Positions 30,990 through 42,550 of a DNA stretch of 64,000 bases are shown here, piece by piece. The DNA lies in contig OZ020492.1 in assembly GCA_963971405.1 (NCBI GenBank), positions 19,932,204 through 19,996,203 of the forward strand, written 5' to 3'. The notes under the pieces are model-generated. The model did no database searches. It was not told where the DNA came from and saw nothing but the letters and a program-made list of their open reading frames with translations. This DNA comes from Psococerastis gibbosa (lineage: Eukaryota; Arthropoda; Insecta; Psocodea; Psocidae). Made by a program: the position numbers and the translations under genes. The first letter of the stretch is position 1. Each line of letters begins with the position of its first letter.

Positions 30990-31252
30990 AAGAACTAGTA
31001 GAATCCAGGCTGATGGGCCGTGGTCGAAATGAAAGCGAACTTCCAAACGTTTCGTCAACATCTGCGGTCGACATCTTCAGTGGAACTGCGTAGACTTCTA
31101 AGATTGTATCTCGCAGGCTCAGCAGTTACTGCTTACAATCTTAGAAGTCTACGTAGTTCCACTGAAGATGCCAACCGCAGATGTTGACGAAACGTGTGGA
31201 AGTTCGCTTTCATTTCGACCAAGGCCCATCAGCCCGGATTCTACTAGTTCTT
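30990..31252. repeat. Foldback with 119-bp arms carrying hammerhead-like cores
   Basis: Arms 30990-31108 and 31134-31252 are near-perfect inverted repeats with a 25-bp loop. On each transcribed arm is CTGAAGATG(T/C)C(G/A)AC, CGCAGAT, GTTGACGAAACG. That is a CUGANGA box, a 6-bp stem (5 of 6 paired in the right arm) and GAAA, as in hammerhead ribozymes of Penelope-like element repeats. Self-cleavage is not shown by sequence alone. Confidence 0.6.
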
Positions 31253-31536
31253 CATTCAAACATATCATTGCTGATACTGCAAAATGCCGTATGTCCAAAA
31301 ATGCGATTAACACTCCATGGCGACCAAAATAAATGAATGCACCTTGCAGCAAACGGTTGCTTGCTAACAGCCAATAGGAAGGAAGCAATAAATAAATAAA
31401 TAATAATAATAAATTACTTATTAACACAAAAGTTAGATACCTTTCTATGTGTCCTGAAATGTAAGCTTTTTCATAAATTATTTTAAACTCTTTGGCAAAG
31501 AGGCCTGTTGCTTGCAAACGCATTTACGTCGTACAT
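31253..31536. other. Spacer ending in LINE target site
   Basis: Short AT-rich stretch with a TAAATAATAATAATAA run. It ends with the target duplication ACGTCGTACAT (31526-31536). Confidence 0.5.
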
Positions 31537-31955
31537 TTTGACCACAGCAACCCGAAACATCAGACATGAGGAAGTTGTCATGGCTCGCCTACGTCTGGGC
31601 CACACACGGCTCACACATGGCTTTCTGATGGCGGGAGAAACCCCGTCATTATGCCATTGTGGTGCAGAAAACACAGTTGCCCACATCCTTGTCGAATGCC
31701 AAAACCTCACCCGCTACAGAACCTGGCCCCCACAAACATCCCTCTCAACCCTACTACGTGACGACGAAACCGCTACCCGAACTATCCTCTCATTTTTGAC
31801 TACTACTAATCTCATCAACCTCCTATAATATCCATTGTTATATTATATTATCACATTAACGAACCTAACCTACCGTACCTAACCATTTAATTTTTCAATA
31901 TACCTGAGCGTGCGCGGCCTAAACGGCATTGCGCAAAAAAAAAAAAAAAAAAAAA
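31537..31955 (+). mobile_element. 5'-truncated LINE with poly(A) tail and 11-bp target duplication
   Basis: ACGTCGTACAT flanks both sides (31526-31536, 31956-31966). The insert ends in about 21 A. Up to TAA at 31828 it encodes a C-terminal segment VVMARLRLGHTRLTHGFLM, then C-x-C (LCHCGAENTVAHILVECQ), typical of the Cys/His end after the RNase H of Jockey/I-type elements. About 100 bases of 3' UTR follow. Confidence 0.88.
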
Positions 31956-31966
31956 ACGTCGTACAT

Positions 31967-32351
31967 CTAGGTTGATCATAAAGCCACACGACCCCTTGCG
32001 CCATTATTTCAAAGGAGTCGCCCCCATGTTGAACACTCGTGCCACAACCAAGTACCTGGCGGTGCTACATAAAATACCAAGCCACCTAAAGCTTTGCCTG
32101 CTGATGAACTTCAGCACCACGCACTCCAGCCCATGTAACCATCACAGCTTGTCAACCCTCCTCAAATCATCCCATTTTCGAGCTGTCTTCACGCCTACAT
32201 CGAGTCGAGTCCCATACAAGGCTACGCATCACTTCTCAGCCATCTCGGGCACACATCTCTTTTTATGTTCTATTTTGCTGTCGCTGTTGTCCCAATTTTA
32301 CAATGTTGTTCTGCCTCTCTATTCTGCTAATATTGTATCCCATTGTGTTAG
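31967..32351 (+). other. Open stretch of unknown nature
   Basis: An open frame 31972-32379 runs through a less AT-rich region and into the next MITE. I recognise nothing in it, and the 3' end is MITE poly-C. It is probably not a gene. Confidence 0.3.
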
Positions 32352-32520
32352 CAGTGGCGGATCCCCCCCCCCCCTCTAAATGAGTAAATTCATATAATAA
32401 TAATAATAATAAAAAAATTTAAATTGAATAAAACTCACGTTTTCAACAAAAAAAAAAAAACCTTTCATTTAAACTTACCAACAACTTTTAACCCCCCCCC
32501 CCCTATATTTTCCGCAATTG
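32352..32520. mobile_element. hAT-like poly-G/C MITE
   Basis: Starts CAGTGGCGGATCCCCC and ends CCCCCTATATTTTCCGCAATTG. Flanks TGTGTTAG / TGTGTTAA form an 8-bp duplication with one mismatch. Confidence 0.75.
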
Positions 32521-33282
32521 TGTGTTAATAACTCACTGTTTTGTGTTGTACCACGGGTCGACCCTGTCTCTATGAAAAACCACCTCATGAGTTTTTTCAA
32601 CTCTGTGAGGGTGTTGGAAGTTACACCCTAGGCCTAATACAAGAGCATACGCTCCTCTTGGTCTAGGCTCATGGTTGAAGACTGACGACAAACCTCTATT
32701 TTGCAAATATTATATCACCCTTAACCATAAGATATAAAACACGAACCCTGGGTTCGTAGAGAGAGACAGATGGAAAGGATCTGGTTCCCCACGTGAGCTG
32801 ATGAGTAGCCGCCTAACAATGAATAAGCAGTTTGATAAAAAGAAATAAGAGAAGATGTAGAGCACTATGTTACTATGTTTATATTTCAGTGTGACAAACA
32901 GGGACGATGGTTACAGGTTACTATGTTTATGTTTCAGTATGACAAACAGGGACGAGTGAACCCCTCATGTGAACTGATATCCTTTCCCGTTCCCACAGAA
33001 GGGCAATGACTCAGCCAACAGCACTGTAGAGCTAGGCAAATAGTGCTGACCAACAAAGAATGCGGGGGACTGAAGATGTGTCTGTTCAGTGAGCAAGTCA
33101 GCAATTCTTGCCATCAGCCAGGCTACCTCACAACAATTTAGCCCATTCAAACGATTCATAATAATTACAATTTATCAACACGGATTCTACTAATTCGTCA
33201 CTTAACTCCGGCCAGTCCAGTCCGAACGTGAAAGCCATTGTAATTATATATTTATATTTATATTTATATTTATATTGTACCA
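32521..33282. other. Repeat-derived spacer
   Basis: 32617-32810 is the dispersed repeat also at 27985-28199. 32880-32950 contains a 40-bp tandem repeat (GTTACTATGTTTATGTTTCAGT GTGACAAACAGGGACG type). A (TTTATA)n run lies at 33247-33275. No gene. Confidence 0.5.
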
Positions 33283-35023
33283 ACTAGTTAGGAGGTGAAC
33301 ATATCAAAAGTTCTCACTCGTAGCCCTTGAGCAGGGGGGAGGGGGGCTTTGAAGGTACCGTTTTTTGGTTTTTTCGCGTATATTTCGGAAATTATGCGCC
33401 CCGGCGATATTTCTGCTCTATACCAAATTAATGCTGATTATATTTGCTACAATTTACAAGAAGTGGGGGGGGGGGGTAGTTGAGGGTCAAACAGAAAAAC
33501 ATATGTACTGTAGTATCAATTACATTAGAGAGTAATACATTTACTTCCAATATATTTACAAAATTTTGGGAAGGGGGGCAGCGACCCCCAGTCAGCCCCC
33601 CCCCCTCGTATCCGTCCATGCCCCTTGTTCTGAAGGAAAATGGCATGTGGATCCTCTTCATCTCAGTCCACGAGAGGAACCCTATTCTGGCAGTTCCCCT
33701 GGCAAATTTTACATAGTGGGGAGTATTTGAGGCTCTAAGGTTTTGGCTATTAAGTACGTTTGAGGCTCTGGCACAGACGTTTTGCACTAGGAGAAAATAT
33801 TTTAGGACAGCGTCCGGTGTAGCTCCTAGCCCAATTTGGACTGGGACCAGGCATGTCTTGTCTATCTTCCACCAATACGTCTGAAGAGGCAAGTTATATT
33901 ATTTCCCAGTCACAGCTGAACTTTTAGAAAAGTTCAGAGGGAATGTTGTTTTGCGGCTCCCTCGGTGGACGGAAGATATGACATGTCAGCCTTGATGGTG
34001 GCCACCGATTTATGGAATGTCTTGTATCTGTAAGCATTCAGGGAGACCTCTTTCGCTGGAGCCCGGAGCCATACCACACCTACAGAACAAGGGGCACGGA
34101 CGGATACGGGGGGGGGGGGGGGGGGTTGGCGCCTTCCCAAAATTTTGTAAATATATTGGAAGTTAATTTATTACTCTCTAATGTAATTGATAATACAGTA
34201 CATATGTACATATGTTTTTCTGTTTGGCCCACAACTAGCCCTCCCCCCCCCCCCAATTGGGGAAATGGGCTGTTTCCGTCCCTCACCAGGGGTCCCATGA
34301 GAAGACATCGGAGAAAATGGCGCCGAAATCAAAATCAAAAGACCTTCCCCGCCCCATGAGAGCAAAGTAATTGACTGAAATGGCACTCTATTGTATTTTT
34401 TTGACTTTTCAATAGGTACCAATCAAAAATAATTCTTTTTTTCTTCTTCTTCTTTTCTTTCTGCCCTTTTGCCACATGCACAAACAATATGTTCATAGCA
34501 ACGGATGCACGTTGTTGGGAACTATTTAGACGTCCGTCCAAAACTCATTATGTGTACATACCGGTAATGCTGTATAATTGGCCAATACGTTTGACGCCTC
34601 TCAACACTAGAATTGGTTTAACTTAGGAAAGAAAGTACATCAAACAGTGAAGTAATATAAATTATTGAAGGGAATTTCATGTTCTACAACTCTATGGCCT
34701 GCATTTATTTTTTGGTTGCATCGTTGAAGAGTTATCCTGTCAAAAAGTTCAAAAAAAAGTTAAGAAAAAGTGGATTTTTCCAAAATTACTGATTTTCCCG
34801 AGCAGATATCTCGAAAACTATGCAAGATATCAAAAAACGTTACTTCTTGTAAATTGTAGTAAATTTAATCAGCATTAATGTGGTATAGAACAGAAATATC
34901 GCTCGGGCGCATAATTTCCGAAATATAAGCGAAAAACCAAAAAACGGTACCTTCAAATCCCCCCTCGCCCCCAGCTCAAGGGCTACGAGTGAGGACTTTT
35001 GATATGTTCACCTCTTAACTAGT
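33283..35023. mobile_element. 1.7-kb foldback element with nested inverted repeats
   Basis: Outer arms of about 175 bp: left starts ACTAGTTAGGAGGTGAACAT (33283), right ends ATGTTCACCTCTTAACTAGT (35023). Both contain the GATATTTCTG ... GCGCATAATTTCCGAAATAT segment. Inner inverted arms (about 33465-33640 and 34075-34255) are copies of the poly-G MITE also seen at 41524, ending CGTATCCGTCCATGCCCC. The centre (33640-34075) has an open minus-strand frame of about 90 codons (QTYWWKIDKTCLVPVQIGLG) that I do not recognise. Confidence 0.65.
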
Positions 35024-35693
35024 CTAAACAAAGTTACGAAATCAAAAATATGAAAACCTTTTATTTGATATGTGACGTCACTATCTGTCACAGTTCACGA
35101 GAATTCTCCACAGATATTAATATTATACTACCTTAACATACACAATAAATAAACAAATCTTGACTTTTTGTTGTTCGACTACTAAGTCAACCTAGCGGAG
35201 TTAGGGCTGTAAAGCCCTCTCTTACACTCAACTAGGATGACCTGGGACCGCCTGCTTTACATGCCCTCCGAAGAAAATGTAGCCAGTGTGGGACTCGTAT
35301 TACCCGTAGTCTACATTGGTACCAACAGCAACATACCAGTTTATATTTATACATAGGGACTAATAACGAATTTCATTAGTAGGTACAAATTTGATGCTAT
35401 AAATAATATACAAAAATATAATATAATGAATGCCCAGTGGAAAATTAAAACAAAACAAATCAAGGATGCGAAATTAAACAAATAAATAACATTTAAAAAT
35501 GGCGTGCGTACTTGATTTTTTACTATCTTCTTGAAAATATGTTTCAAATTTAGGTTTTAGTGACAGTTTCATAATTTGTAAAAAAAAATTTAAATTTAAA
35601 AATAAATTGTATTCCCATGAATATTTAATTTGATATCTAAATATTTACAAAATAAACTAACTTGAGCTCTGTTGTTAAAAGGAAAGTGGACGG
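35024..35693. other. Spacer with SINE on the minus strand
   Basis: 35160-35330 is the tRNA-derived SINE in reverse (GCCCTAACTCCGCTAGG, TGACCTGGGACCGCCTGC). The remainder is AT-rich with no gene. Confidence 0.55.
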
Positions 35694-35893
35694 ATATAAA
35701 ATTTCCGCGGCGCGGCGCTCCTGTCGTCATAGCAAACTGAGCTCCGGCAACAGTGGCAGGTCTATTCATCTATTGTCTAAGGTGTATGCGAATTAACCGC
35801 CATTATGAAACTGTTGGCGCGCGGTAGCCATAGCAACGGGCGGGAGAATAATGGCGGATCTGAATTTTTAAAACGCTCTGCTCCCTTCAATAA
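35694..35893. promoter_or_regulatory. CpG-rich patch with X-box-like site
   Basis: In an AT-rich region this stretch has GCGGCGCGGCGCTCC, GGCGCGCGG and GTAGCCATAGCAAC (35824-35837), an RFX X-box-like half-palindrome. GCCAT/ATGGC motifs lie on both sides. It looks like a CpG-rich promoter, but no gene is attached. A second CpG-rich spot is at 36565-36625. Confidence 0.3.
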
Positions 35894-36032
35894 GGCGCCG
35901 ATGCCACCAACGTCAATAGTGATATTAAATGTTTTTTGACGTGTTAGCAGACATTTCTAGACTGTCTAAAAATGTCTGCTACCACGTCAAACAACATTTA
36001 ATATCACTATTGACGTTGGTGGAATCAGCGCC
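35894..36032. mobile_element. 139-bp hairpin MITE with TAA duplication
   Basis: Ends GGCGCCGATGCCACCAACGT and inward GGCGCTGATTCCACCAACGT; TAA on both sides. Nearly the whole element folds on itself (AATAGTGATATTAAATG ... CATTTAATATCACTATT). TWA duplications are typical of PIF/Harbinger. Confidence 0.85.
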
Positions 36033-37098
36033 TAAGAAAATGCACCAAATCGAGTAATCCAAATCGGCATTAGTATAACAAAATACGCCCATAGACAGAA
36101 ATAGGAACTAATATTATAGGCTACCATTTTTATTTTGCAAGAAATCGGGGCACAAGTTTTTCCAGGCGACCAAAAAAGATATCATTTTAGAAAACAGACG
36201 TTCTATTCTATCATTGAAACATGTAAACCTTCCTCCAGACAGGGTTTTTGGCTTTATTAAATCTTTAATAGTGGCTACTTCATCGAAAAGCGCCGTGTGG
36301 TCAATTTCGATTGAAGTTAGATAGTTAGTTAGTTACAGATTTGATCGATAAATGAAAAAAAAACGGGACATTATCGCGTCCTGACAACAATTTTCCGTGA
36401 CAAGGGACAATAAATAGCCTTAAACTAATACTTATTGAAAATTACTAACCTTCAATCTTCAAGAAAGTACCGTAGAGCTGCGATTAAACTGGATTATTAC
36501 GTTTATAATCAATATAAAATGGTTAACACTCGATAAAACAACACCTTGGTCTACAACAGCGCGTTGCCTAATGACCAACCGATAACGGCGCGGCAACGGG
36601 CAGCGCAGAACCGTTGGTGCTGTATATTCTGCTAGCTGCTTTTTTCTTTGTTTTTCCGATCAAACGCAATTGGAAAATTCTGTCTTTTTTTACCACGGAC
36701 AATCTTGGATAATGGTAACTACTGCGTAATTCGTCATTGGTATATTCCTTGTTGCTTTCTTATTTATACGTTAGTGGAAGGAAATTGGTGGCTATTTTCG
36801 ATTTAGAGATATCAACAAAATTACATACAATTTGAGGTCTACATTTTTTTTGTAAACTCTGTTCATCAATTTGTGTAAAAAGTACTCCTCAGCAAGCAGT
36901 AGATCCACCAGTACCTATACTGATTCTTATTTTAACCTTTAAGGTTAATATTTAATAAAAATATATAGCCTACCCATCATTTGATTGTCAAAATTTAGGT
37001 ACGGATGTACGGTAGGTAAAAATGAGGGGGGGGGGATTAGGTGGCTTTATCTTCTCTTCTTCCACACGAAGTAGGTAATTGAACTAGTTGATGTACTT

Positions 37099-37099
<1 letters not shown>
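36033..37099. other. Noncoding spacer
   Basis: No coding sequence recognised. CpG-rich 36565-36625 (GCGCGTTGCC, AACGGCGCGGCAACGGGC) could be regulatory. Confidence 0.35.
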
Positions 37100-37187
<88 letters not shown>

Positions 37188-37207
37188 GTAGTAGTAGTAG
37201 TAGTAGT
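37100..37207. repeat. (TAG)n microsatellite
   Basis: About 36 copies of AGT/TAG with a single interruption (GTATTAG near 37178). Confidence 0.95.
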
Positions 37208-37499
37208 TTAGTGAAATAAAATTGAAAACTGCATTTCTGGTTTGATTTTGAGCAGTTGTAGACAATTTTAATTTTAATTTAATAGTAACTATGGTCTAAA
37301 AATACCCACTAAGAAATGTATAAATGTACTATATAATTTTCCGTTCTGCCTTCACTTACCGCATTAAATAATATTTTACCAAATCGGTGTCACATAGCCT
37401 AACTGTGAACCTCATACGTAACATACATTAGGCTACATGTGCATATCTTTCTGAAAATTACAATTTTTATATCTAAGTAAGTGACGCCAGTGAGCCGGC

Positions 37500-37710
37500 C
37501 AAAGCCGGCCGGTTCAAAGATGCAGATAACTTGGTAGTGAGCACAGTGCCGGTAGGGAAACATGGTAGGACTTGTCCTGGTTACCTCCGAACTAATCGTG
37601 TGACTTCGCTGTGTTTCCCAAGTGGTTCGGAATCCACTATAATCAGGAGGTCCCTGTCGTATGGGCCCACACCGTGGCCTGGGACTGTGTCCAACCATAC
37701 TACTACTAAG
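37500..37710 (+). mobile_element. Retroposon F2 copy, (TAC)n-tailed
   Basis: GTTCAAAGATGCAGATAACT ... GTGCCGGTAGGGAAACATGG ... AACCATACTACTACTAAG. Short flanking AAGTGACGCCAGT repeats at 37480 and 37713 look like a target duplication (AGTGACGCCAGT). Confidence 0.75.
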
Positions 37711-38385
37711 TTAAGTGACGCCAGTAATAAATATTACTAATAAATAAAATATAAATGTTTTGACGGTTCAGTTTTCTTCTCGAGTTGCAATCTAGGGATT
37801 GATTTGCTGCGAATGTTGTATATTTCTACTCCACTCTTGTCTGTTTTGTGTTCAGTTCTTCCTAGGTGTCGCACCCTAGGTCCTTCATGACATCCTCTAG
37901 GTACTCCTTCCTCTGCCGTCCTCTTGAGTTGGTGCTTTCAACCATACCCTCAATGGTTCAGTAATACTCGTATATATAATATAGGTCTGTTATATCGTAG
38001 TAGGTAGTAGTAAGGCACGAGATAGAACGAAAATAAATTGCAGGTGGTTTGTAACTGCGGCTTCGTTGGCAAGGTGGTAACGTGCTTGTTCTTGTGCGAG
38101 TCTCTATGCATATCATGTGATCGGAGACATGGGCAACCTACAATGGCGACTGAACAGGTCAATCGACACATGCATTAAACTGTTATATGCGATTAGCCTT
38201 TTTTTTTAAACAAATCATTTCTTTTAAATCACGACCGACTTCAATGGATAGATGCGGTACTACTGAACCCTTGCATATGTGATTTTCTATTTACAATTAG
38301 TATAGGTACCGAGATAGTTAATATGAGTAATTCCATAGTAGCCTTAAATACTTTTCGTATGGTTAAATTTCGGTTGCATCGACAT
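37711..38385. other. Noncoding spacer
   Basis: 38050-38175 (CTTGTGCGAGTCTCTA, ATCGGAGACATGGGCAACCT) resembles 43095-43215, another shared intergenic repeat. No gene. Confidence 0.4.
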
Positions 38386-38960
38386 TCTCTACCCCAAAGC
38401 ACTGAATTTAGGGGACAATTGTATAGTCTAGAACGGGCAGACCAAATATTATTACAAGAGAGTAACAATGATATGGTATACAATGTATTAGGGCATGAAT
38501 TATCCATAATTTCTTCAAAAAATACTTTTTTGTACTGTGAAACCAAATCTTTCTTTGACAAAACAGGTTTTGTTACTCTTTTTATCACCTAAAACGTACC
38601 TGAAGTTAGAGAGCATCGATAGAAAGGTTCCACAGAAAAAATATTTTTTAGTCTTTTTTCAAGAACATTGAGTCATCGAGGAAAAAAATTGTATCTGTGT
38701 TTTAGTGTAAAACCCTCCAAAATTGAGTTAGCCAAAAAAAAAAGGTCCCCAAAATATGATTTTTTGAACCAACATGCCAAATTCAATCAAAATTCACAGA
38801 GTAGTTTGCCCATAAATTGACTAAGAAACAGCAGACGAACAGATTGACAGACAGACAGACAGTCAGACAAGAACCACTTTTTTTGTTTCCTGGGACATCA
38901 AATTCACTGGAATCTCGAAATTGAAAGTTTCTGTCATTGCATTACTCACGAATAAATAGG
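38386..38960 (+). repeat. Old, diverged F1 repeat
   Basis: Recognisable landmarks in order: CAAAACAGGTTTTGTTAC, GAGAGCATCGATAGAAAGG, AAAATTGAGTTAGCC, GACAGACAGACAGAC, TCCTGGGACATC. Confidence 0.6.
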
Positions 38961-39789
38961 ATAGCAAAAATGTACAACTTTGACGAGACAACGCTTTACT
39001 TGACTTGAGTTGTCTACGTTTTTTTATCCTTGTCCATAATGGCGTCCCCCTAAAAAACATGTTGACTTAACAGTTTTTGAATCTGACATGGTCAGCGTCT
39101 CAACGGCTCCGTTCTCTTTCTCATGTTAAATAAACATCTTGAGCAGTGCTATACCTACTATAATTTTATATGCTGATTTGGATTTAAAACTTGTTAGGCC
39201 TGCAGTGTGTTTTGCGGTCAGGCGGGGTCATCGTTCTTGGATTCATGGTTTATTAAAGACAAAACGAAAGTCCACGGTATTTATGGACTGATTCTACTAG
39301 ATCTACAGTTAGTGTATATCTCTGTGATTTTTAGATACATGCGAGTAGGCATAAGGACAAGGAGGAGAAATAAAATACGCTTCCATATTTTCTTAGACAT
39401 GTTTATAAAATTACTAATTAATTGGTTAAAATCCATAGCCCTCTTTAAATTCTTCTTCGCAACATGAAAGGCGAGAGTCATTACTGTAATCTATCTTTTT
39501 GTAGGGTACTCGCTACTACTGATAAAAAGAAAGTTCGCGGTACTTTCGGACTGATTATTCCATATGTATCTAAATTTGATATATTGCATCTATGCTATTA
39601 GTAGGTATATGGGACGGCTTAACAGTTAACACTTTCGGGGATGATGGGTCACTTATTAACCCACCCAAAAAAGAATTATTATTTTTTGGTAGCAGTAGCC
39701 CCACGCTAGTTTTTGCTTTGCAATATGGGTAGCTTTTCAAAATAGCAAAGAAACGACAAAGAAAAGAAGAATGTCGACAAATGTAGAAA
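38961..39789. other. Noncoding spacer
   Basis: No gene recognised. Confidence 0.35.
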
Positions 39790-40027
39790 CAAATGAATCA
39801 TAGAATAACTTGACTGACATAGGTAGGCGCATCCAGCCCGGGGGAATTTTGGCCGCTGCCACTACACCACGCCATCTCAGACGAACTTCTGCCGCTAGCT
39901 TCCAGTCTCGGGTGTCGGTGGTGTGCACATCTTCTAGCGCTTGGTCCATCCATCTGAGCCTAGGGTGGTTGAAGGTGTCTTCGAAAACCAGCTTCGGCGT
40001 TCTCGCCGCCTGCATACGATGCATCAT
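39790..40027 (-). pseudogene. LINE C-terminal fragment, minus strand
   Basis: Reads HRMQAARTPKLVFEDTFNHP ... RLRWMDQALEDVHTTDTRDW, the same family as 41262-41755 on the plus strand. This is the polymerase tail after GHV.RM. Truncated at both ends. Confidence 0.75.
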
Positions 40028-40125
40028 ATTATAATAAACAGGAATTATTGTTTGTTAAACGTTTTTGGGGTGGTCTACGAGATATCAGTATTAGATAAAA
40101 CACCTAACTCACTACATACTTAGCA

Positions 40126-40470
40126 ATGTTCAGGGACCTGGTCTCCTACTACCCAAGAGCCTCATGGCTTCACATCTACACTGACGGCGCTAAAATGGAT
40201 AAGGGCGGGGGTGTCGGAGCTGCTTACCGTCTAAATGAAACTATGCATATGTTCCTAATGCTGCAGCACTGCTCAGTTTACACAGCAGAACTCTTTGCTA
40301 TATTTCAGGCCGTTCTCCGTATTATCACGGACAGGTCGCTTCAATCGGTCATTTTCTCTGACAGTCTTAGTGCTTTACAAACCATTGAAAATGCAAGCAC
40401 CACGTGTCCGCCTGCGAATGCCATTTTATCTATATTAATAGTAAAGGAGGTACATTGTTACAGTAGGTAG
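40126..40470 (+). pseudogene. RNase H domain fragment of a Jockey/I-type LINE
   Basis: Residues about 14-28 contain the first catalytic Asp (WLHIYTDGAKMD), YTAELFAIF supplies the Glu and IFSDSLSAL the second Asp. RNase H removes RNA from RNA-DNA hybrids during reverse transcription. The domain breaks after ILSIL, and the reverse transcriptase upstream is missing. Confidence 0.85.
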
Positions 40471-41261
40471 ACCTATTACAATAAGATGTAATGCTTAGTG
40501 TAGTGCTGTGGCATGTCTTGGTGTATTTTGAGTGAATTTGCCACACTACTTATAGCTACTGTTGGAGTCTGTGGCTTGCATAGTATCCACAGGAACCCCA
40601 GCAGGGGCGAGCACAATAAACACTTATACATAACTAAGAACAGAAACTCAAGTAGCCTAACACGACAAAATCAAACAATCACTGCTAATCAAATTAAATT
40701 TAAAATAGGTGTCAAAAAATTTATAAATTTATTTTCCCGCCAAGGGTTATTTATTTTATGTATATTTGAGAAGTTGAATTTTGTTAGGGTAATTAGAATA
40801 TGTTCTTTTGTAGGCCTACATGTACAATACTGAACATGCATTAGCTATAAGTTCGGGCCATGCTGGGCACCGTCTATTAAACCCCTGTAAAAAAGGGCAC
40901 CGCCTCCAAAAAAGTTTGGGAACCACTGCTGTTGAGGAAAAAATTTTTAATTAGGCTAATTTTAAATAGGCTAATTAATATAATAAAGGTGTATGAAGGT
41001 AAATTCTCAGGAAACATTTCCTCACAAGATCAGTCAACAAAATCATCTTACATGCCTCAACTTAAACTGTGCAAGAGTAAACTGTATAGTTATTCTTATA
41101 GTGCACGTTTCACTTGGTAGTTTTGACTTGATGGTTTAGGTTCCGAGTGAAATCGAAGGTATGTAAAATCGCAATTGTAAACGGTGTTGTTGGGTGGGGG
41201 GGTGCTTCAGGCAGATGTCAGGACATGCAGAGATGCCAATATTCCCCCCAATAGTTTCTGG
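40471..41261. other. Spacer with a hAT end and unit D upstream block
   Basis: 40905-40932 is a hAT-type terminus (inward CAGCAGTGGTTCCCAAACTT). Its partner end is not seen. 41060-41240 is the block homologous to 6310-6480 and 12290-12440 (AAACTGTGCAAGAGTAAACT, TAAAATCGCAATTGTAAACG). Confidence 0.5.
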
Positions 41262-41755
41262 CGGTTTCTCAGGTGTAGATGGAAGAACGGCGTCTGGAGA
41301 ATCAGACCCAATGCCGAAATACATGCCTTATTCGCCTCCCCAAGCAGGATATTAGAGCTGAAAGGGCGTCGAAACCAATGGCTGAGTCATGTGCACCGTA
41401 TGCAGTGGCGAAAACGCCAAAACTAGTTTTCGAAGACACTTAGGCGGCTCGGTAGGCCAAGGCTCAGATGGATGGACCAAGTGGTAGAAGATGTGGCCGC
41501 CACCGGCACCCGAGACCGGAAGCCAGGGACGGATCCAGCCCATTTTTTTGGGGGGGGTAGCTGAGGGTCAAAATAGGAAAAACTTATGTAGGATCGACTA
41601 AAATAGAGCGTAATAACTTAATTTACAATAGGTTTACCAAATTTTGGGGGGGGGGGCAGCTACCCCCCTACCCCCCCCCCCCCTGTATCCGTCCTTGCCG
41701 GAAGCTAGCGGCGGAAGATAGTCCGAGGTGGCGTGGTGTAGTGGCAGCGGCCAAA
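41262..41755 (+). pseudogene. LINE C-terminal fragment interrupted by a MITE
   Basis: WKNGVWRIRPNAEIHALFAS, ILELKGRRNQWLSHVHRMQ, then RRLGRPRLRWMDQVVEDVAA in another frame. After the MITE at 41524-41697 it continues LAAEDSPRWRGVVAAA-like sequence, in line with the copy at 39790-40027. Frameshifts make it nonfunctional. Confidence 0.75.
41524..41697. mobile_element. 174-bp hAT-like MITE with exact 8-bp duplication
   Basis: Termini CAGGGACGGATCCAG and inward CAAGGACGGATACAG. CCGGAAGC at 41516-41523 and 41698-41705. Poly-G and poly-C runs lie just inside one end. Confidence 0.9.
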
Positions 41756-42030
41756 AGTCCGCCCAGGCTGGATGCGCGTACCTAAGTCAAGTATATTCCC
41801 ATAATATGTTTCAAAGGATGAGCCACTTGAATCAGGCCCAACCTTTGGTCAAAACAACATCAATTCGTATATCTAATTCGGATTACGAATCGAAAAATCC
41901 ATATTATCGTACCAGTAGCAATTTTTATAGTTTCCTACTTTGCTTGGCTGTCATTTCACAACCTTCCATGTTTAGGGTATGCCTATTGGTTTTATTAGAA
42001 ATCATAATCTTCCAACTTTCACATCTTCAC

Positions 42031-42208
42031 CAAGGCCGTAGCCAGGATTTTTTTTCGGGGGGGGGGGGGGGTTCAGAAATTTCATTGGATATTACATAGT
42101 AGTTTCTATTTTTCCTCTCAAAATTCGATTCTATCTAGTGTCAAGACATTTCATTTCGGGGGGGGGGGGGTTTGAACCCCCATGAACCCCCCATTGGCTA
42201 CGGCCTTG
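42031..42208. mobile_element. 178-bp hAT-like MITE with exact 8-bp duplication
   Basis: Termini CAAGGCCGTAGCCAG and inward CAAGGCCGTAGCCAA. ATCTTCAC at 42023-42030 and 42209-42216. Long G runs inside. Same family as the single end at 8129. Confidence 0.9.
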
Positions 42209-42420
42209 ATCTTCACCAACAAAACCAACACCGATACTTATCAGTAGACGAAGTTGACGAGGACGTGCAGGGCACGATGAGGGGAGGACGCTGCTGAAAC
42301 GCCTATTGGTGCATTTATATAAAACCGGTTTTGTGAAAAAAACATTTACGGTATGAGGCCCATTACCTTCTGGACTTGTTATACGTAGTCTAACCTAATA
42401 ATTATATTGCATCGTTTTAG

Positions 42421-42550
42421 GGCAACCAAGAAAATGAGTGAAGATGGTAACCAGCAGGAGACTGCAGCAGGACAATGGCAGGGCAATCTGTATTTAACCA
42501 TGAAACCTGCAACATTTGCTGACATAGAAGCAGTGGGAACATCTAACCAG
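42421..42550 (+). CDS. Zinc-finger unit D, exon 3
   Basis: Acceptor ATCGTTTTAG ends 42420, donor AACCAG|GTATAC after 42550. Thirteen bases precede ATG 42434, as in unit B, so it would splice in frame with an exon 2 of the unit B type. It encodes MSEDGNQQETAAGQWQG ... DIEAVGTSNQ, one residue longer than unit B, and ends in phase 0 to fit the finger exon at 43905. No exon 1 or 2 is visible for 20 kb upstream. Confidence 0.6.

Noticed and set aside
37081..37210. CRISPR-like regular repeat
   Set aside because: A plain (TAG)n microsatellite with no spacers.
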